A stretch of 64,000 bases of DNA from Parasponia andersonii. Its lineage: Eukaryota; Streptophyta; Magnoliopsida; Rosales; Cannabaceae. A model generated the notes under the pieces. The model worked only from the letters and a program-made list of their open reading frames with translations. It had not been told where the DNA came from and ran no database searches. A program made the position numbers and the translations under genes. This document shows positions 1-12,800 of this stretch, in pieces (position 1 is the first letter of the stretch; each line of letters begins with the position of its first letter). The stretch spans positions 442,367 through 506,366 of the forward strand of contig JXTB01000172.1 of NCBI GenBank assembly GCA_002914805.1. Reading direction: 5' to 3'.

Positions 1-931
1 AAATTATGTTTTTGTTTACATTTGATTAATTTTGTTATATATCAGGGGCCAAAACTAAAAGAAAAAATGAATATAATTCAAAATAATAAAGGGTAGCTTG
101 GTTGTCACACTCTCGTGTCTCTTTCCACATGCATTGTTTTTTAAATAAATACTTATCTTTTATTTAAGCCAAACTAATTTGTGCTGATGAAGATATAGAG
201 AAGAAGAGAGAGATAGAAAAAGAGAAATAGAGTAAGAAATTATTTTTTCTTGTTTTGTATTAATAATGAGTACAAAGGCCTCTATTCATAATTTTAGGAT
301 ACAATCCATAGAGGAAAATAAATCATACAATGAATAAGGGAATCAATAAATCATTCAATGTAGGATTGATAAAATCAATCAACAAAGATTGATAGTTATC
401 TATAATCACATATGATTGCTAATCCTAAATAACGTTCACACTGTTATATTTACAACAGTAAATTAATTTTTGAACCATCGTATCCGTCGAATATATCGAT
501 TATTTTGAAAGACAAATCTATTGGTCATTGTTTGTATTAGATAAATATTTCATATTTTATCCTTTGAAAAAAAACTGAAATTAAGATTTTAAGGTAAATG
601 GTATTTACTTTATAAATTAGTCTATATAAAACTAAGTCAAGTTTAATAACTTGAATCAAATAGTGAATAATATACCAATTCTTTTTAAATATTGATATAT
701 ATTTTTGCATGTTTAATTTTTTATTTTACTTTCATGTTCGTTCTAAAATATTCGAATTCTTCTTATAAACTTGACATATCAAGTTTTGAAATTCAAAAGA
801 AAAGTCTAGATAAATTGAGTTATATATCTAATTTTTGAATCGCTACATTTTGCTTCAAAATATATCAATTAAAATTACTAACTCAGAATATTGTTGTTTA
901 AGAATGGATTTGATAAATTTCGTGATACAAT
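1..931. other. AT-rich non-coding stretch
   Basis: No coding potential or family was recognised here. If the adjoining 932-3440 segment is a 5' LTR in reverse orientation, this stretch would be the position of its internal region. The bases just before 932 (around 917-931) loosely resemble a decayed reverse primer-binding site, but no retrotransposon protein is detectable. Confidence 0.4.
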
Positions 932-3440
932 TGTCACGACCCAAACTACGGATAGTAGTAGTAGAGAAAATTTGTTATAATTGGAAATTCCTTAATTTAT
1001 AAAGAAAATGTTTTAAGAGTTTTGAATTTTTGAAATAACATGATAAATAAAAATATTTGGAATTCTAACCAGTGAGCTTATCCACAATTCATAGACACCA
1101 ATAAATATATACTGAATAATTTTAAAAAAAAAAAACAAATTCAATACTTAATCAAACATCATCATTTACACTTTAATATCAAGTTAGTATGACATATATA
1201 GTTTACAGACATATTTAAAGTAGCACAATTTATTTATTTAACAAGCCTTAAACCTAAGTCTTAAATCCACACTCGTAGTATTACTAAGTCACGAATTACA
1301 AGTAAAAGATAGCTTCTTACTCCACTTATAGTCGTCAATATCACATTGAACACCACCTGTGGAGAAAGTAGAGAGGTGAGTATAAAATGCCGAGTAGGTT
1401 ACCCAATTACCCTTTTTGGGAAGTCTTTTTATAATTATCAAAACATCTATATAGTTAGTAGTACTAGAAAGTATTTTTATAAATATTAAGTGTTCAAAAC
1501 ATAAGTAGAAAACTATTACATAATGTCAAATTAAAGACCAAACCAGGTATTAAGGTCAAACATATTGAAAATTATAATAAAACAAGTATAATGCACATCA
1601 CATAAATCAATACCTCACATGAGCTCTCATCACGATTAGAGCAACTTATACTATATGTATTGAGTATTCTCTGCCTGACATCTATCTCTGGAAACTGAAG
1701 AGACACCCGTATGTCTAATCTTGCCGAGCCAGAGAGGCATCAAATGCCTACACCTACCAAGTGGAGATAGTTAGAAAACAAATTTCGTGCAGGTTTACGG
1801 ACTCTCGTTGAAGGCAGATGTATTAGTCTGCCTACTATAATACCGTAATGCCTAAGATGACTCTCATGCATAATCATATAAAATGTGCAATATGTGGAGT
1901 CTCAAATAACCATGTAGTAGTTTAACATTTTAGACTTGATCTAATTTTTAAATAGAAATCTATTTTGTACTTAAAAATCCAAAAGTGCAGTTCCTAAGGT
2001 TTAAAATATCTACATAAAATATCTAGAGCAGTCCACAATGTTTCACAAGTTCACAGTTCATTAAAATAATTATTTAAATAATTTAATTTAATAAAATTTT
2101 GAAATTTTATTTTTCAAAATAAATGTTAATTTTAATAAAAAATAATCAAAAAACAGGGAAATTGAATCCTCTACCTTGAAATAGTAATTATGCTGAGCTA
2201 ACAATGCTAAAAAAGTCTTCTCTTGATCAATTGATTATTCAAACGGTCGTTTCCGAATCTTGACACATTCACTTGAAAAAGCGAATTTCCAAACAAGGCC
2301 TCAGATTAAGAAACGGAAGTCACCACAGAATTCAGAACACCTAAAAATATTGAGTTAGATATAAAGTTTGTTGAAAACGGGAATCCGATACGGAACTAGT
2401 CCGTGGCACGCAAAATAGTGCAATTTACAAGCTATTTTCTCCATTTTTGTGCCACTTTAGAAAATAGTGATATTTTATATCAAAATTCATGTCCCGATAT
2501 CATTGAGTCCAAATTCGAAGTCAGAGCTCAGTTTTGAGATCCTTAGCATTAAATGGGTTCAAAAATCCAAAAATTATAAATATATCACCTTTTGAATTTA
2601 ATTAGAAAAATGCCACTTTTCCATATCGATAATTAATGCACTTCCAAACTCCGTTTCAATACGTCAAAATCACGAGATTTTGTATTTTAATCTCTTCTTT
2701 TAAGCGGCATAATTTTCTCAGGTAAAATAACTCAATTCTGAAATAATTAAAAAAATACCACAAAAATTGAATATTATTAAATTACTACAGTAGACAACTT
2801 CTCACCGGAGTTGAGTTAGAAGTCGTAGATGGTTGGCAATGAAAGTTGACGTCGAGACGAGTTGAATGGTGCAAGAGTTGAGCTGATTGGACGCCAGGCG
2901 AAGAAACGGTGGCCGATTTTCCGATCGGTAGGCAGTGGTTTCAGTTGGTCTGATCAAGAGCTATCGGCGGCCAAATAGGGCGGCAATTGTGGGCGTTAAA
3001 TCATCGGTGGATAGGCAAGGACGCGGGATAACGCTTCAAGCTTTTCAATGGTCGGAGGAGCTACGAATAAACAATGGCAATGAATGGGTCTTAGGGGACC
3101 TCCGTGGAGAAGAAGAAAAAAATAGGGGTTTATATGCAATTTTTGGAAACTATTATAGCAAGACACGTGTCACTACCCTATTGGACCAAAAAAAAGTTTT
3201 GAAAATTCAACTTTACCCACAATTTCTAAAAAGATTTTTTTACTTTAGTCCCTCTTTAATTATATTTTTATCCTTGATTTGTGATTCTTTTTTCACTTTT
3301 GCTCCAAATGCACTTAGACTCAAATATGTCCACATTCATTTCAAATTTAATTAATTAAATAACCAAAAATTCAAAATTATAAATTTGTCATTTGACCAAA
3401 AATTACACTTTTACCCTTATAAAATTTAGGATTTTACACA
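932..3440 (-). mobile_element. probable decayed LTR (reverse orientation)
   Basis: Read on the minus strand, this segment opens with TGTAAAATCC near 3438 and closes with GGGTCGTGACA at 932, the TG...CA form of plant LTR ends. A similar opening, TGTAAAAACCCGG, appears at 63910 on the plus strand, which suggests two members of related families. At about 2.5 kb it would be a long LTR, as in some Ty3/gypsy lineages. I see no clean target duplication and no second LTR, so solo LTR, LTR of a truncated element, or a chance resemblance all remain possible. The 139-codon open frame at 2935-3354 lies antisense to it and looks spurious. Confidence 0.4.
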
Positions 3441-3619
3441 GTAAAAAAGAAATCGAAGAAACATGACCACAAATGTGTTTGGAACTACCAAATTTGTCTA
3501 TATATTTTTAGTCTAATCAAATGTCAAATTCATGTTGAGATCTATTCTTTCTAAGCATGAGAATAAGGGGTGAAGGTAAAGGCTATATATAATTTCATGA
3601 CCGTACGTTGATATCAATT

Positions 3620-4140
3620 GAATGGAAGTATATGTAAAATACAAATATAGAATCTATGTAAAAAGATATGATTATTTGTTCATTTCAATTGAAACCGACC
3701 ATGTCGGGCATTTCATTTTCAAAATTAAAAAAAAAATAAAGAACTAAACAGACGTGAGATAGCAACAATAATAAACTATATAAAAACAAGTTTTTTTTTA
3801 AAAAAAAAAAGAGAATTATTTTACGTTTATCGATTGAACGTAACAATTTACGTATATAACAGATGCATTGGCATAAGAAATTTAGGATAATAATAGTTGA
3901 AATCCCTAATATTATCTTTTATTGTATTTTTATTTTTTTATCCGATAATAGAAATAATACCAGTTCGGTTTTCAAAAGTAGTAAAACAAAGCTGAAACAA
4001 TTTGTTTCATTAAAAAAATATAACAGTACGTCTTGATTTATCTTTTTAAAAGGACAAATCATTATCTTATATATCGGTTAGAGATTCAAGGAGGCCTTAT
4101 ATTAAATATAAATGCAAACATAGCAATAAAATAATGTAAA
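3620..4140. repeat. upstream copy of a diverged tandem duplication
   Basis: This segment shares many blocks, in the same order, with 4247-4815: AAATACAAATATAGA, GATTATTTGT, GATAGCAACAATA, AAATTTAGGATAAT, CCGATAATAGAA, TTCGGTTTT and AAATATAAATG. The offset is roughly 630 bp. The copies have small indels and many substitutions, so the duplication is old. The F-box gene follows only the second copy. Confidence 0.7.
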
Positions 4141-4246
4141 GCTACTTATGGCTATAATAAGTTGGTACAATTACTCAACTTATAGCCATCCGTGCAAAAT
4201 CTGACATCTAAATTAGAATAACTTCCAATAGGTAAGTGTTACCAGA

Positions 4247-4681
4247 AACACTTTATATATGAAATACAAATATAGATCTATCTAGAAAGATACGATTATT
4301 TGTAAGTTTCAATTTCCTGCTGGAAAGCGACAATACTGTGCATTTCATTTATTAAAAAATTAAAGAAATAAACAAACGTGATATAGCAACAATAAATAAA
4401 CTATATAAAAGCACTTCTTTTTATTAAAAAAAAAAAAGAAAATCTCTTATATTTAGTACCGATTGAATGGTAGCAATTCAGGTATATAGCACATGTGTTT
4501 CTATAAAAAATTTAGGATAATGTTTGTAATCTTTAACATTATCTTTCATTTTATTTTCATTGTTTTCTCCGATAATAGAAGATAATATCATTTCGGTTTT
4601 AAAAAATAGTAAAACAATGTTTTTCATCAAAATATATGTATATAACAGTAAGTTTATAGCACCATTCATTATCTCGTTTTG

Positions 4682-4737
<56 letters not shown>

Positions 4738-4815
4738 GTGTGTGTATTTCTATATTGGTTGGGGATTCACGGTGGCCTAGGTCAAATATAAATGTATAAA
4801 ACTTAGCATTAAAAA
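4247..4815. repeat. downstream copy of the duplication, forming the F-box gene upstream region
   Basis: This is the second copy of the diverged tandem duplication that begins at 3620. It ends about 30 bp before the F-box start codon, so it includes that gene's proximal upstream region. It differs from copy 1 by a (TA)n expansion at 4684-4736. Confidence 0.7.
4684..4736. repeat. (TA)n microsatellite
   Basis: About 53 bp of uninterrupted alternating T/A lies roughly 110 bp upstream of the F-box start codon. Length polymorphism is likely. Confidence 0.95.
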
Positions 4816-4844
4816 AACAAAATCGAAGCCAGAAGCGGCCCTAT

Positions 4845-6089
4845 ATGCTAACATATATGGCTCTTTCCGAGATTGATAAAGAGCTAGAACTACCCTTAGA
4901 GAGCGCAGCCTCTAAATTCTGGTCTGTGGTTGGTGACGATTTACTACGTGAGATATTTTACCGACTGCCTCGTTACCGATTCGTAATCCGATGTAGCATC
5001 GTTTGCAAGCGTTGGTATTCTGTGATTAATTCCAACTTCGATGAATTAGTGTTTGAAAATCATAACCGCAAACACAACACGTCATCCTCTGATGATCATT
5101 CTTCTTCCGGCTACTTCTCATCATGTACGCTTTTGTTATCCTTAAACAAAATCGATCGTCCACTCTATCTACTATTTCTTGATAAATCAAACACTAGCTC
5201 AATTAGCACTACTACTTTTCTTAATTTTGTCCCATGGCCTGAGCATGACCTGGTTATACAGTCGTCTTTGGACGACATGCTCCTGGTGTCGCGCAAATGC
5301 AATCCAACAAGTTTCTGCGTTTGTAATCCCCTCACCGAGAAGTGGATTGCCCTCCCCGAGGCTCCGAATGACCGACCAAGGCGTGGATTAGTCCGCGACG
5401 ATCAAAATAGGTTTAGGGTTGTGCTACTAGATATTAAGTTTGATGGTTACCATGACGTATATTATGCCACAATCTTTAGTTCAGAGACTGGAAAGTGGAG
5501 CGAATCAAGTTATAAGCTTCCTCCATTAATGGTGCCAGAAATTTTCGGCTTAATACACGGGCCCTATAATCAAAGCCAAGGCGTCTCTACCACTAACGGT
5601 GGAAGAGTACACTGGTTAAGAGCAGGAGACGTGATCGAGTTCAGTTCGTACGTGGAACGGGGTCCTCGTCTCTTCGTATTGCCCGAAGAATTTGGCAATG
5701 AGCAGGATGTCCGCCTTACGTCTTGCCTCGGTGTCGTGCGGGGGCAGCTGCGGCTGTTGGAGATATTTAAAAGGGGCTTTGGCTTCGTTTTGAAAGTCTG
5801 GGAATTGAACCATGAAAGTGGAGAGTGGAATTTGGTGCATCATAGAGTGAAGTGGGTGGCATCAATGTTCAAAATGCTTGCTCTCCATCCAGCCGATGGA
5901 GATGAGATTTTCATGCTACGTGACTACGTTATTTGGATATACAATATTAGGGAAGACAGGTACAAAAGACTCGGCGAATCTCCAAAAATTCCTGACGAGG
6001 AAATTGGTTTAACCTATTTGGATGGGATTTTCACTCTTACGCACCCTGTGTGTCCTACGTCACTTTTTGCTCTTCCGCCTTCTCATTAA
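4845..6089 (+). CDS. F-box protein, intronless
   Basis: A single uninterrupted frame encodes 414 residues. Residues about 28-70 match an F-box: a GDDLLREIFYRLP core, then CSIVCKRWYSVI. In this family the F-box binds SKP1/ASK, placing the protein in an SCF E3 ubiquitin ligase, and the C-terminal half recruits the target. That half here looks like the F-box-associated type found in plant proteins (repeated Trp-containing strands such as ETGKWSES and ESGEWNLVHH), with no LRR or Kelch motif that I can define. Translation could begin at Met1 or at Met5 (4857); neither context decides it. The 3' end converges on the galactosyltransferase gene, whose stop is at 6767. Substrate and pathway cannot be read from the sequence. 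Confidence 0.85.
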   Translation: MLTYMALSEIDKELELPLESAASKFWSVVGDDLLREIFYRLPRYRFVIRCSIVCKRWYSVINSNFDELVFENHNRKHNTSSSDDHSSSGYFSSCTLLLSLNKIDRPLYLLFLDKSNTSSISTTTFLNFVPWPEHDLVIQSSLDDMLLVSRKCNPTSFCVCNPLTEKWIALPEAPNDRPRRGLVRDDQNRFRVVLLDIKFDGYHDVYYATIFSSETGKWSESSYKLPPLMVPEIFGLIHGPYNQSQGVSTTNGGRVHWLRAGDVIEFSSYVERGPRLFVLPEEFGNEQDVRLTSCLGVVRGQLRLLEIFKRGFGFVLKVWELNHESGEWNLVHHRVKWVASMFKMLALHPADGDEIFMLRDYVIWIYNIREDRYKRLGESPKIPDEEIGLTYLDGIFTLTHPVCPTSLFALPPSH

Positions 6090-6766
6090 AGCCCTATTTA
6101 GAATTAGAATTGGTCTCTATGTTTTTACGATTTAATTATAGCTATTGTTTTTCTTTTTCCATGTTTTCCATATGATCAGGTTTTTATTTTGTTTTGTTTT
6201 AATCTTATTTTAATTTTTTCTCTTCGCTACTACGGGTGACAATAGACCTATTATTGATGTTTATTATCCTTCTATTGTGTAACTCGAGTCCGTATGATTT
6301 ATTTACTTTTATTTTTTATTTTTTTGTGATTGGATATTTTTACATAAATCAATATCAATAGAGCTAATAATTAAAGCACGCCGAGGAGCCAGAGCACGCC
6401 ATTGTCCCCGATCTTGGGTTGCGTTTTTATTTTTATTTTTTCTGTTAATTTTCTTTCCCAAACCTGGCTTAATGGACTTTGATTTAGAGGACACAGGGCA
6501 CTATATTAAAACTGGAACATGGAATGAGACAGCAAACTTGAGATAGACGATCCCAGTCCAAAATGAGCCGATTCAAATAGTGCAAAAACTTGTTCTCCGT
6601 GTACATAGATGTTGTTTCTACCTTCATATTTTCATATTTTGTCATTCATGCTAACCTTTATGCGGTAATTGTAATTGTAAAAATGGGATGACAAGTGATT
6701 CTTTTCTTCCTAATCTTTCCCAAAGTAGGGCATTGTGAAGAGTAAATGCTGTATGGCAAAGAAGCA
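6090..6766. other. convergent intergenic region
   Basis: This lies between the stop codons of two converging genes and must hold both 3' UTRs. T-rich tracts follow the F-box stop. No further gene was recognised. Confidence 0.6.
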
Positions 6767-6855
6767 TTATCTGTCATCAGGAGGCAGGGTAGGACTTTTG
6801 TAACACATACTGATTTCATGAAGCTCTTTCAAACGACTAGCTGGGTTGCATAAAC
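6767..6855 (-). CDS. last exon of the galactosyltransferase
   Basis: The acceptor TTGTCAG is followed by GT, then codons for [20 protein letters not shown] and PTLPPDDR before a TAA at 6769-6767. This is the usual C-terminus of the B3GALT12-14 group. Confidence 0.8.
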
Positions 6856-9800
6856 CTGACAATTTTCAACAGTTCGTCATATTAAAAACCACTTTATGTT
6901 ATGCAACTCTTCACATAGTTGCCAAATTGACCTTATGACGCAGACTAGAAGCAATTGATATGGGAAGCAGATTGTTTGTCCATTTTCGATCTTACTCTTT
7001 ATCCACTCAAATCCAATTACAGTAGTTACGATTTTTAAGGAAATATATAAATTAATAGATATGTGTTACTGGGTTGGTTTTTTGGAAGTTGACGTGTACA
7101 CAATTTATCATGTGGACAAAATACGAGGAAAAAAAAATAGACAGAAGATCCAAGTCCGTTGACATGGTGGGCGATCTAAGAAAAGAAAGGTAGCTAACTT
7201 ATCCAGTACGAGAGAACAGAAAAACTCACTAATCTACAAAGAGTTTCTGTTGAAATCTAATGAATAACTTTCGAGCTTGTTACATGAAATATTCTGACGA
7301 TGTAACAAGCTTGGAACATAATTTAGCTTTAAAAAACACAACTAACCAGCTTTGCTTTCTTCAATAGCTATAACCCTTCATATAATAGGATAAGACGAAT
7401 CGAAATTACATAACTTAACAAGCAACATGCTTTTAGATGTCAAGCATAAAACAGGCATCTCAGTTCTTTCCAATTCTATTTGTTTCCATTCTTATTTTTC
7501 TCCAAAAAGAAACAGACTTGTACGATAAAGTACTTTTTCCTGAACATTTTGGGATGTCCCACACTGCAATTGATGTAGGTGTGCATCGAAGGTCACATAG
7601 TGCCTGATTATCTTCATGTCGGACATTCATGGCTAGCATCCATGACCCAATTGTGAAGTCCTCATTACTAAACATTCTCAAACTGAAAGGTAGAAAATGC
7701 ATCTACTAAGAAACAGGGCAATAGAAGGAGTATGAAGGTTTCCTAATTAGAATCACTTTGACATAGTAATGGTAAAAGAGAGAATCTACGTAAAAAGACA
7801 AGAAAAGAAATCAAATTTGCATAAGGTTAAAATCAAGTACCAAGTTAGATTCTAAAATCACATCAATAAAGAAGAATCTTTCTAAATCATTCACACTTTT
7901 CCAACTATATTTATGTAAGATAGGAATATGGTTTAAAAAGCGGCTCAGACATGCGCCTCGAGGCGCGCCTCAAGATGAGGCGAAAGAAAACCGCCTCTGA
8001 GATTACGTCTCAACTAGACTTGCTGATGCTTAAGTCTCAGCAAGAGTGGCGCACACCTATGAGACTTAAGCCTCTTGTTCATGATCTGTTTAATTAATTA
8101 ATATAAATTTTTTTAATTAATTTTGGGTCAATTTATTAGGCCCAACTTATCTGAATAGTTTTTTTAAAATGCTTTGGGCTTTTTTTTTTTTTAAGTTAAT
8201 AGCTTCTAAATTTAGGCTTTTCAAATCCTAATAAGACACTCAGCTCATTAAAACATCAAAACTACACCTGAGTAGCCACTCTTCCTCCCTCCCAAACTAC
8301 TTCGAACTTCTCCTCCTTCCACTTTAGCAGCTGCTATTTCAAGGAAAAAAAAAAACAAAGCACAAGTTCAGTTTCATCTATTTCTCTCTTCCAACTTCCT
8401 CTTCACTCTCAAATAACCAACGGCAGCCACTCTTATTAGTTGGTGAGTGTCAACTTTAGCCTAAACATAATCTTTATGTGTGATGGACAAGATGATTGAG
8501 CTATTCAATATGATGATTCTTCCGAAAACCCCAATAGTGATGATGATAATGAGATTAAGAATGAGGACCTCCTAGGGTTTTGAGTTAGAACATCATTTTT
8601 GGACATTTAAGTTCTATTCTTATGCTATTAATATTAGGATTTATGTTTTTGATGACTTTGGTTTGTAGTTTTATGAAATATTTTGCTACTAATTGTCTTG
8701 AATTTTATGCCTTTACTATGCAATTGTGCCTTTTAGTATAATGTTATATAAGATTTTTATTTTTAGGAATTTTCTATTTTTTTATGAATTTTTATTAGGT
8801 TTTTTATTACTTAAATTCGAGACTTACGTCTCGTGAGACTAAAGCAAAATGTCTCGATTCCCAACTAAGCTTTTTAAAACCTTGGACAGGAATTCATTGA
8901 TTTCAAACAAGAAATCTCATCAATAATGTTTAAAAAAAATTGGTCGATTGGCATTTTGGAACAAGTTACTATTTAGTAAAATTGAAATAGTATACAACAA
9001 TGATTCTCATCTCATCCCATATCTTTCTTACTTTCCTGTTATAACTATCAAAATCTTCTGACATTGAAGGAGAGATGATCCTGCTATATATCTAAGGAAT
9101 CAGAATTCCAAGACGCGAATGGGCCCCAAAGTTGGCGGTGGGCAAGAACACAGAGGATAGGATCCTTCAAGCTTTAACATATAGAGATCCAGTCCACTTT
9201 GTCAAACTAGAACTAAAGCCAATAGATCAAAAAAAAATATTTTGATACTTCAGCATCTAAATGTCTATAAGGGCAGAAAACTTGAGCACATTACACACTA
9301 ACTCCTGGAGATGTAGATAGAAAAAATTACATGCATGATGCATATGAGATACTGTATAACCAGAATGACTTCATTATCTAATATCAGTCAACTTATTCTT
9401 GAGCACTGTGACAAGAACTCAAGGGCCCTGGTTCAAAATTTCAAAATCAGATTATCAATAGTGTTCTAACTTTTGCTGTTTGCGATTGTTACATTTCAGC
9501 AAACTAATTTGAAGGTCCAAGTGACGTAGCATCCCACGACCAAATCTATGACCCAAAGCTAAGGCCCAAAATTTCAAAATCCAATCTAATGAACATTCTA
9601 TTGGTTGGTAGAATGCTTTTGTGGGTTAGGTATTGTAAACTTATTTATTTGAAATGTGTTAGATTATTTAGCTTGTTTATTTGAAGTGTGTTAGGTGAAC
9701 AATTTGTATATTTGAAGTATGTTAGATGAACAATTTAAGTATGTTTGGTTGGTAGGTACTAGGTGTATAGTTGTAAGTTTTTTAGAATTATTTTATTGGA

Positions 9801-12800
9801 TGATTTAGATTAATCCTAAACTTGTATAAATTGTCTTCATTGACAAGAGTTGTAAGCATCCAATCTTCAATCAAATCTTAGTTTTCTCTTCTAAATTCTC
9901 TTTGAGAATTTTGCTTATATCTTTTCTCGTTGTGAGAACGTAAGTTAGAGCGAAATCTAGCGACCCGCTGCGTCAATTGGTACCAGAGCCTACATCTGTA
10001 TCAGACAGAGCTTTCCCGTTATCTTCACCTTACACTATTTCCATCAAAAAAAAAAAAGTCTCCTTATTTCATCATCACCTTCGTTATCTAATCCTTACCA
10101 TCACCTTCCTACAACAATTATTTACCATACATACACATATAACCCTTCCATATACTATCTTTGTTTCCAAAAAAAAAAAAAGGCGTATATCAAGGTTTCC
10201 TCCTTGGAGAACTTGCTTTATCCTTTAAGGTAATATATACATTTTTGTAAGCTTTATTCTTTTTATTGTTTAGATTTTTGAGAGTTCTATTTTTCTTTAC
10301 TTTTAAGAGTTTGTACTATTTTCTTTCCTATAAAAGTAAAAAAAAAAAAAGTAAAAAGTTTAAAAAAAAGTTTAAAAAAGTAAAAAAAAAAATAATTCTA
10401 TTTTTCTTTACTTTTAAAAGTTTGTATTATTTTCTTTCCTATAAAAGCAAANGTAAAAAGTAAAAAAAAAAAAAAAAAGATGTCGGACGAAGAGTCTAGC
10501 CAACAAAATCCCGCTGTGGAAGAGTTCGCAACAAAGGAGTCTATGGGTGCACTTGATAGAAGATTACAGAATCTAGACACAATGCTTACGAATTTGACTC
10601 AACACTTTCTTAGGGGACAAAACAACAATTATGAGCAACGAAGACGTGACGAAGTTGATCCTCTTGGAAATTTTAGGCGACATCGAAATCAACTTTTCCA
10701 AGATGAAGATTCTAGTGAAGATGATGAAGGGTCACCCATGCCCGAAAACAACCAAGGACCTCGGCAAAATGACTACTGCATGAAGATCGAGATTCCGCAA
10801 TTTAATGATCTATTCGTGATTGAAGAATTCCTTGATTGGCTAGCTGAAGTAGAGAAGTTATTTGAATATTGGGGTACGCAAGAACACATGAAAGTCAAAT
10901 TGGTGGCTTATCGACTCAAAGGAGGCGCGCTAGCTTGGTGGGATCAATTACAAATGACACGTATTCGGCAAGGGAGAAACAAAGTTCACACTTAGTGGCG
11001 AATGAAACAATTGATGATCGAGCACTTCCTACCTCCAGATTACGAACAAGAACTTTTCAGTCGGTATCAACATTGCCGACAAGCATACCGGACAGTACAA
11101 GAATATGTAACTGAGTTTTACAAACTGGCTGCCCGAGTCGACATTCGTAAATCTGAAAGTCAAAAGATTTCAAGATTCATTGATGGACTTCGTACAAACA
11201 TACAAGACGAGGTATTCAAACAATCTCATAATACTTTGTCTAGCGTAATTCAACTCGCTTTGAAAATTGAAACTCAACTCAACGAAAGGACAAATCGCAA
11301 TCCAACAACTGCACACTCCTCTTCACCACCACAAAGATCTGATTTGAGCAAAGTGAAGGCCATGGCAAGACCACACAATGCAGCAATAAGACCAACTCCT
11401 TCTCACACCCAACCAACCGCTCGACCGCAAAGAGAAGTAGCCAACAACAACACTAACAACCTTTATGCAGTCCCGAGAGGTAATAAATGTTATCGTTGTG
11501 GACAAATAGGCCACTATTCAAATCAATGTCGTCAGAACAGACCCGTCAATCTAACCACACATGATGATAACGTCGAAAGAGACGAGACATATTTCGAGAA
11601 TAAGGAGTACGTAGATGAAGTTGAACCTGAGGAAGTCATTTATGGAGATGAAGGTATTTCCTTGGTGATAAAACGATTGATGTATACACCAAAGAAGGAA
11701 TATGATATGCAATGACACAACATCTTCAAGACTCGCTGTATGGTTGAAGAACGAGTGTGTGATCTTATCATTGATAGTGGAAGTAGCGAGAACATAGTAT
11801 CAAAGACTATGGTGGACAAGTTACAACTGCCAACCCAACCACATACTGCGCCGTATCGCATTGGCTGGATCAAGGACATCGGTTAAACAAGGTTGACACA
11901 ACAATGTCGAGTTCCTTTCTCCATCGGTAAATACAAAGATGAGATATTATGTGATGCTGTTGATATGGATGCTTGTCATATGTTGCTTGGTCGACCATAG
12001 CAATTCGATTTAAACACTATGCATAATGGCAAAGCTAACACATACAGCTTCCACAAGGATGATAGGAAGATTATTCTGGCTCTTCTAAAGCTACAAAATT
12101 ACCAAACAACCTCCACCAGGACCAACTTTCTTTTTGTACCTAAAGAGACATATACTCCTACCAATATTCCTATACAAGTTCAAACATTATTGTCTGAATT
12201 TGAAGACACCATTTCTGAGGAGTTACCCGCTGGCTTACCACCCTTATGAAATATTCAACACCAGATTAATCTTGTTCCTGAAGCAAGTCTACCGAGTCTA
12301 CCGCATTACCGCATGAGTCCTAAGGAGTATGAGATCCTACAAATACAAGTCCAAGATCTCCTCAAGAAATGGATGATTAGAGAAAGTATGAGCCATGTGG
12401 TTGTACCTGCACTCCTAACACCGAAGAAAGACGGAAGCTGGAGGATGTGCGTTGATAGTCGAAACATCAACAAGATTAAGATACGATATCGATTTCCTAT
12501 CCCACAATTGGATGACATACTTGATAGATTAGGAGGATCAAAGCTCTTTTCCAAGATTGATTTGCGGAGCGGATACCATCAGATTCGTATTCATCCTGGA
12601 GATGAATAGAAGACTGCATTCAAAACACATGAAGGACTATACGAGTGGTTAGTTATGCCGTTCGGTCTATCCCATGCCCCGAGTACTTTCATAAGGTTAA
12701 TGAATCAGGTATTCCAACCCTTCATTGGAAGATTTTTCGTAGTTTATATTGATGACATTTTAGTCTATAGTCAGAATGAGAAAGAATATCTACAACACTT

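Noticed and set aside
2935-3354. Open frame of 139 codons
   Set aside because: It lies in an LTR-like segment on the opposite strand, has no recognisable domain, and runs into low-complexity sequence.
10266-10463. Lys/Phe-rich short frame in the gypsy leader
   Set aside because: It is a homopolymer product between the LTR and gag, with an ambiguous base at 10452.
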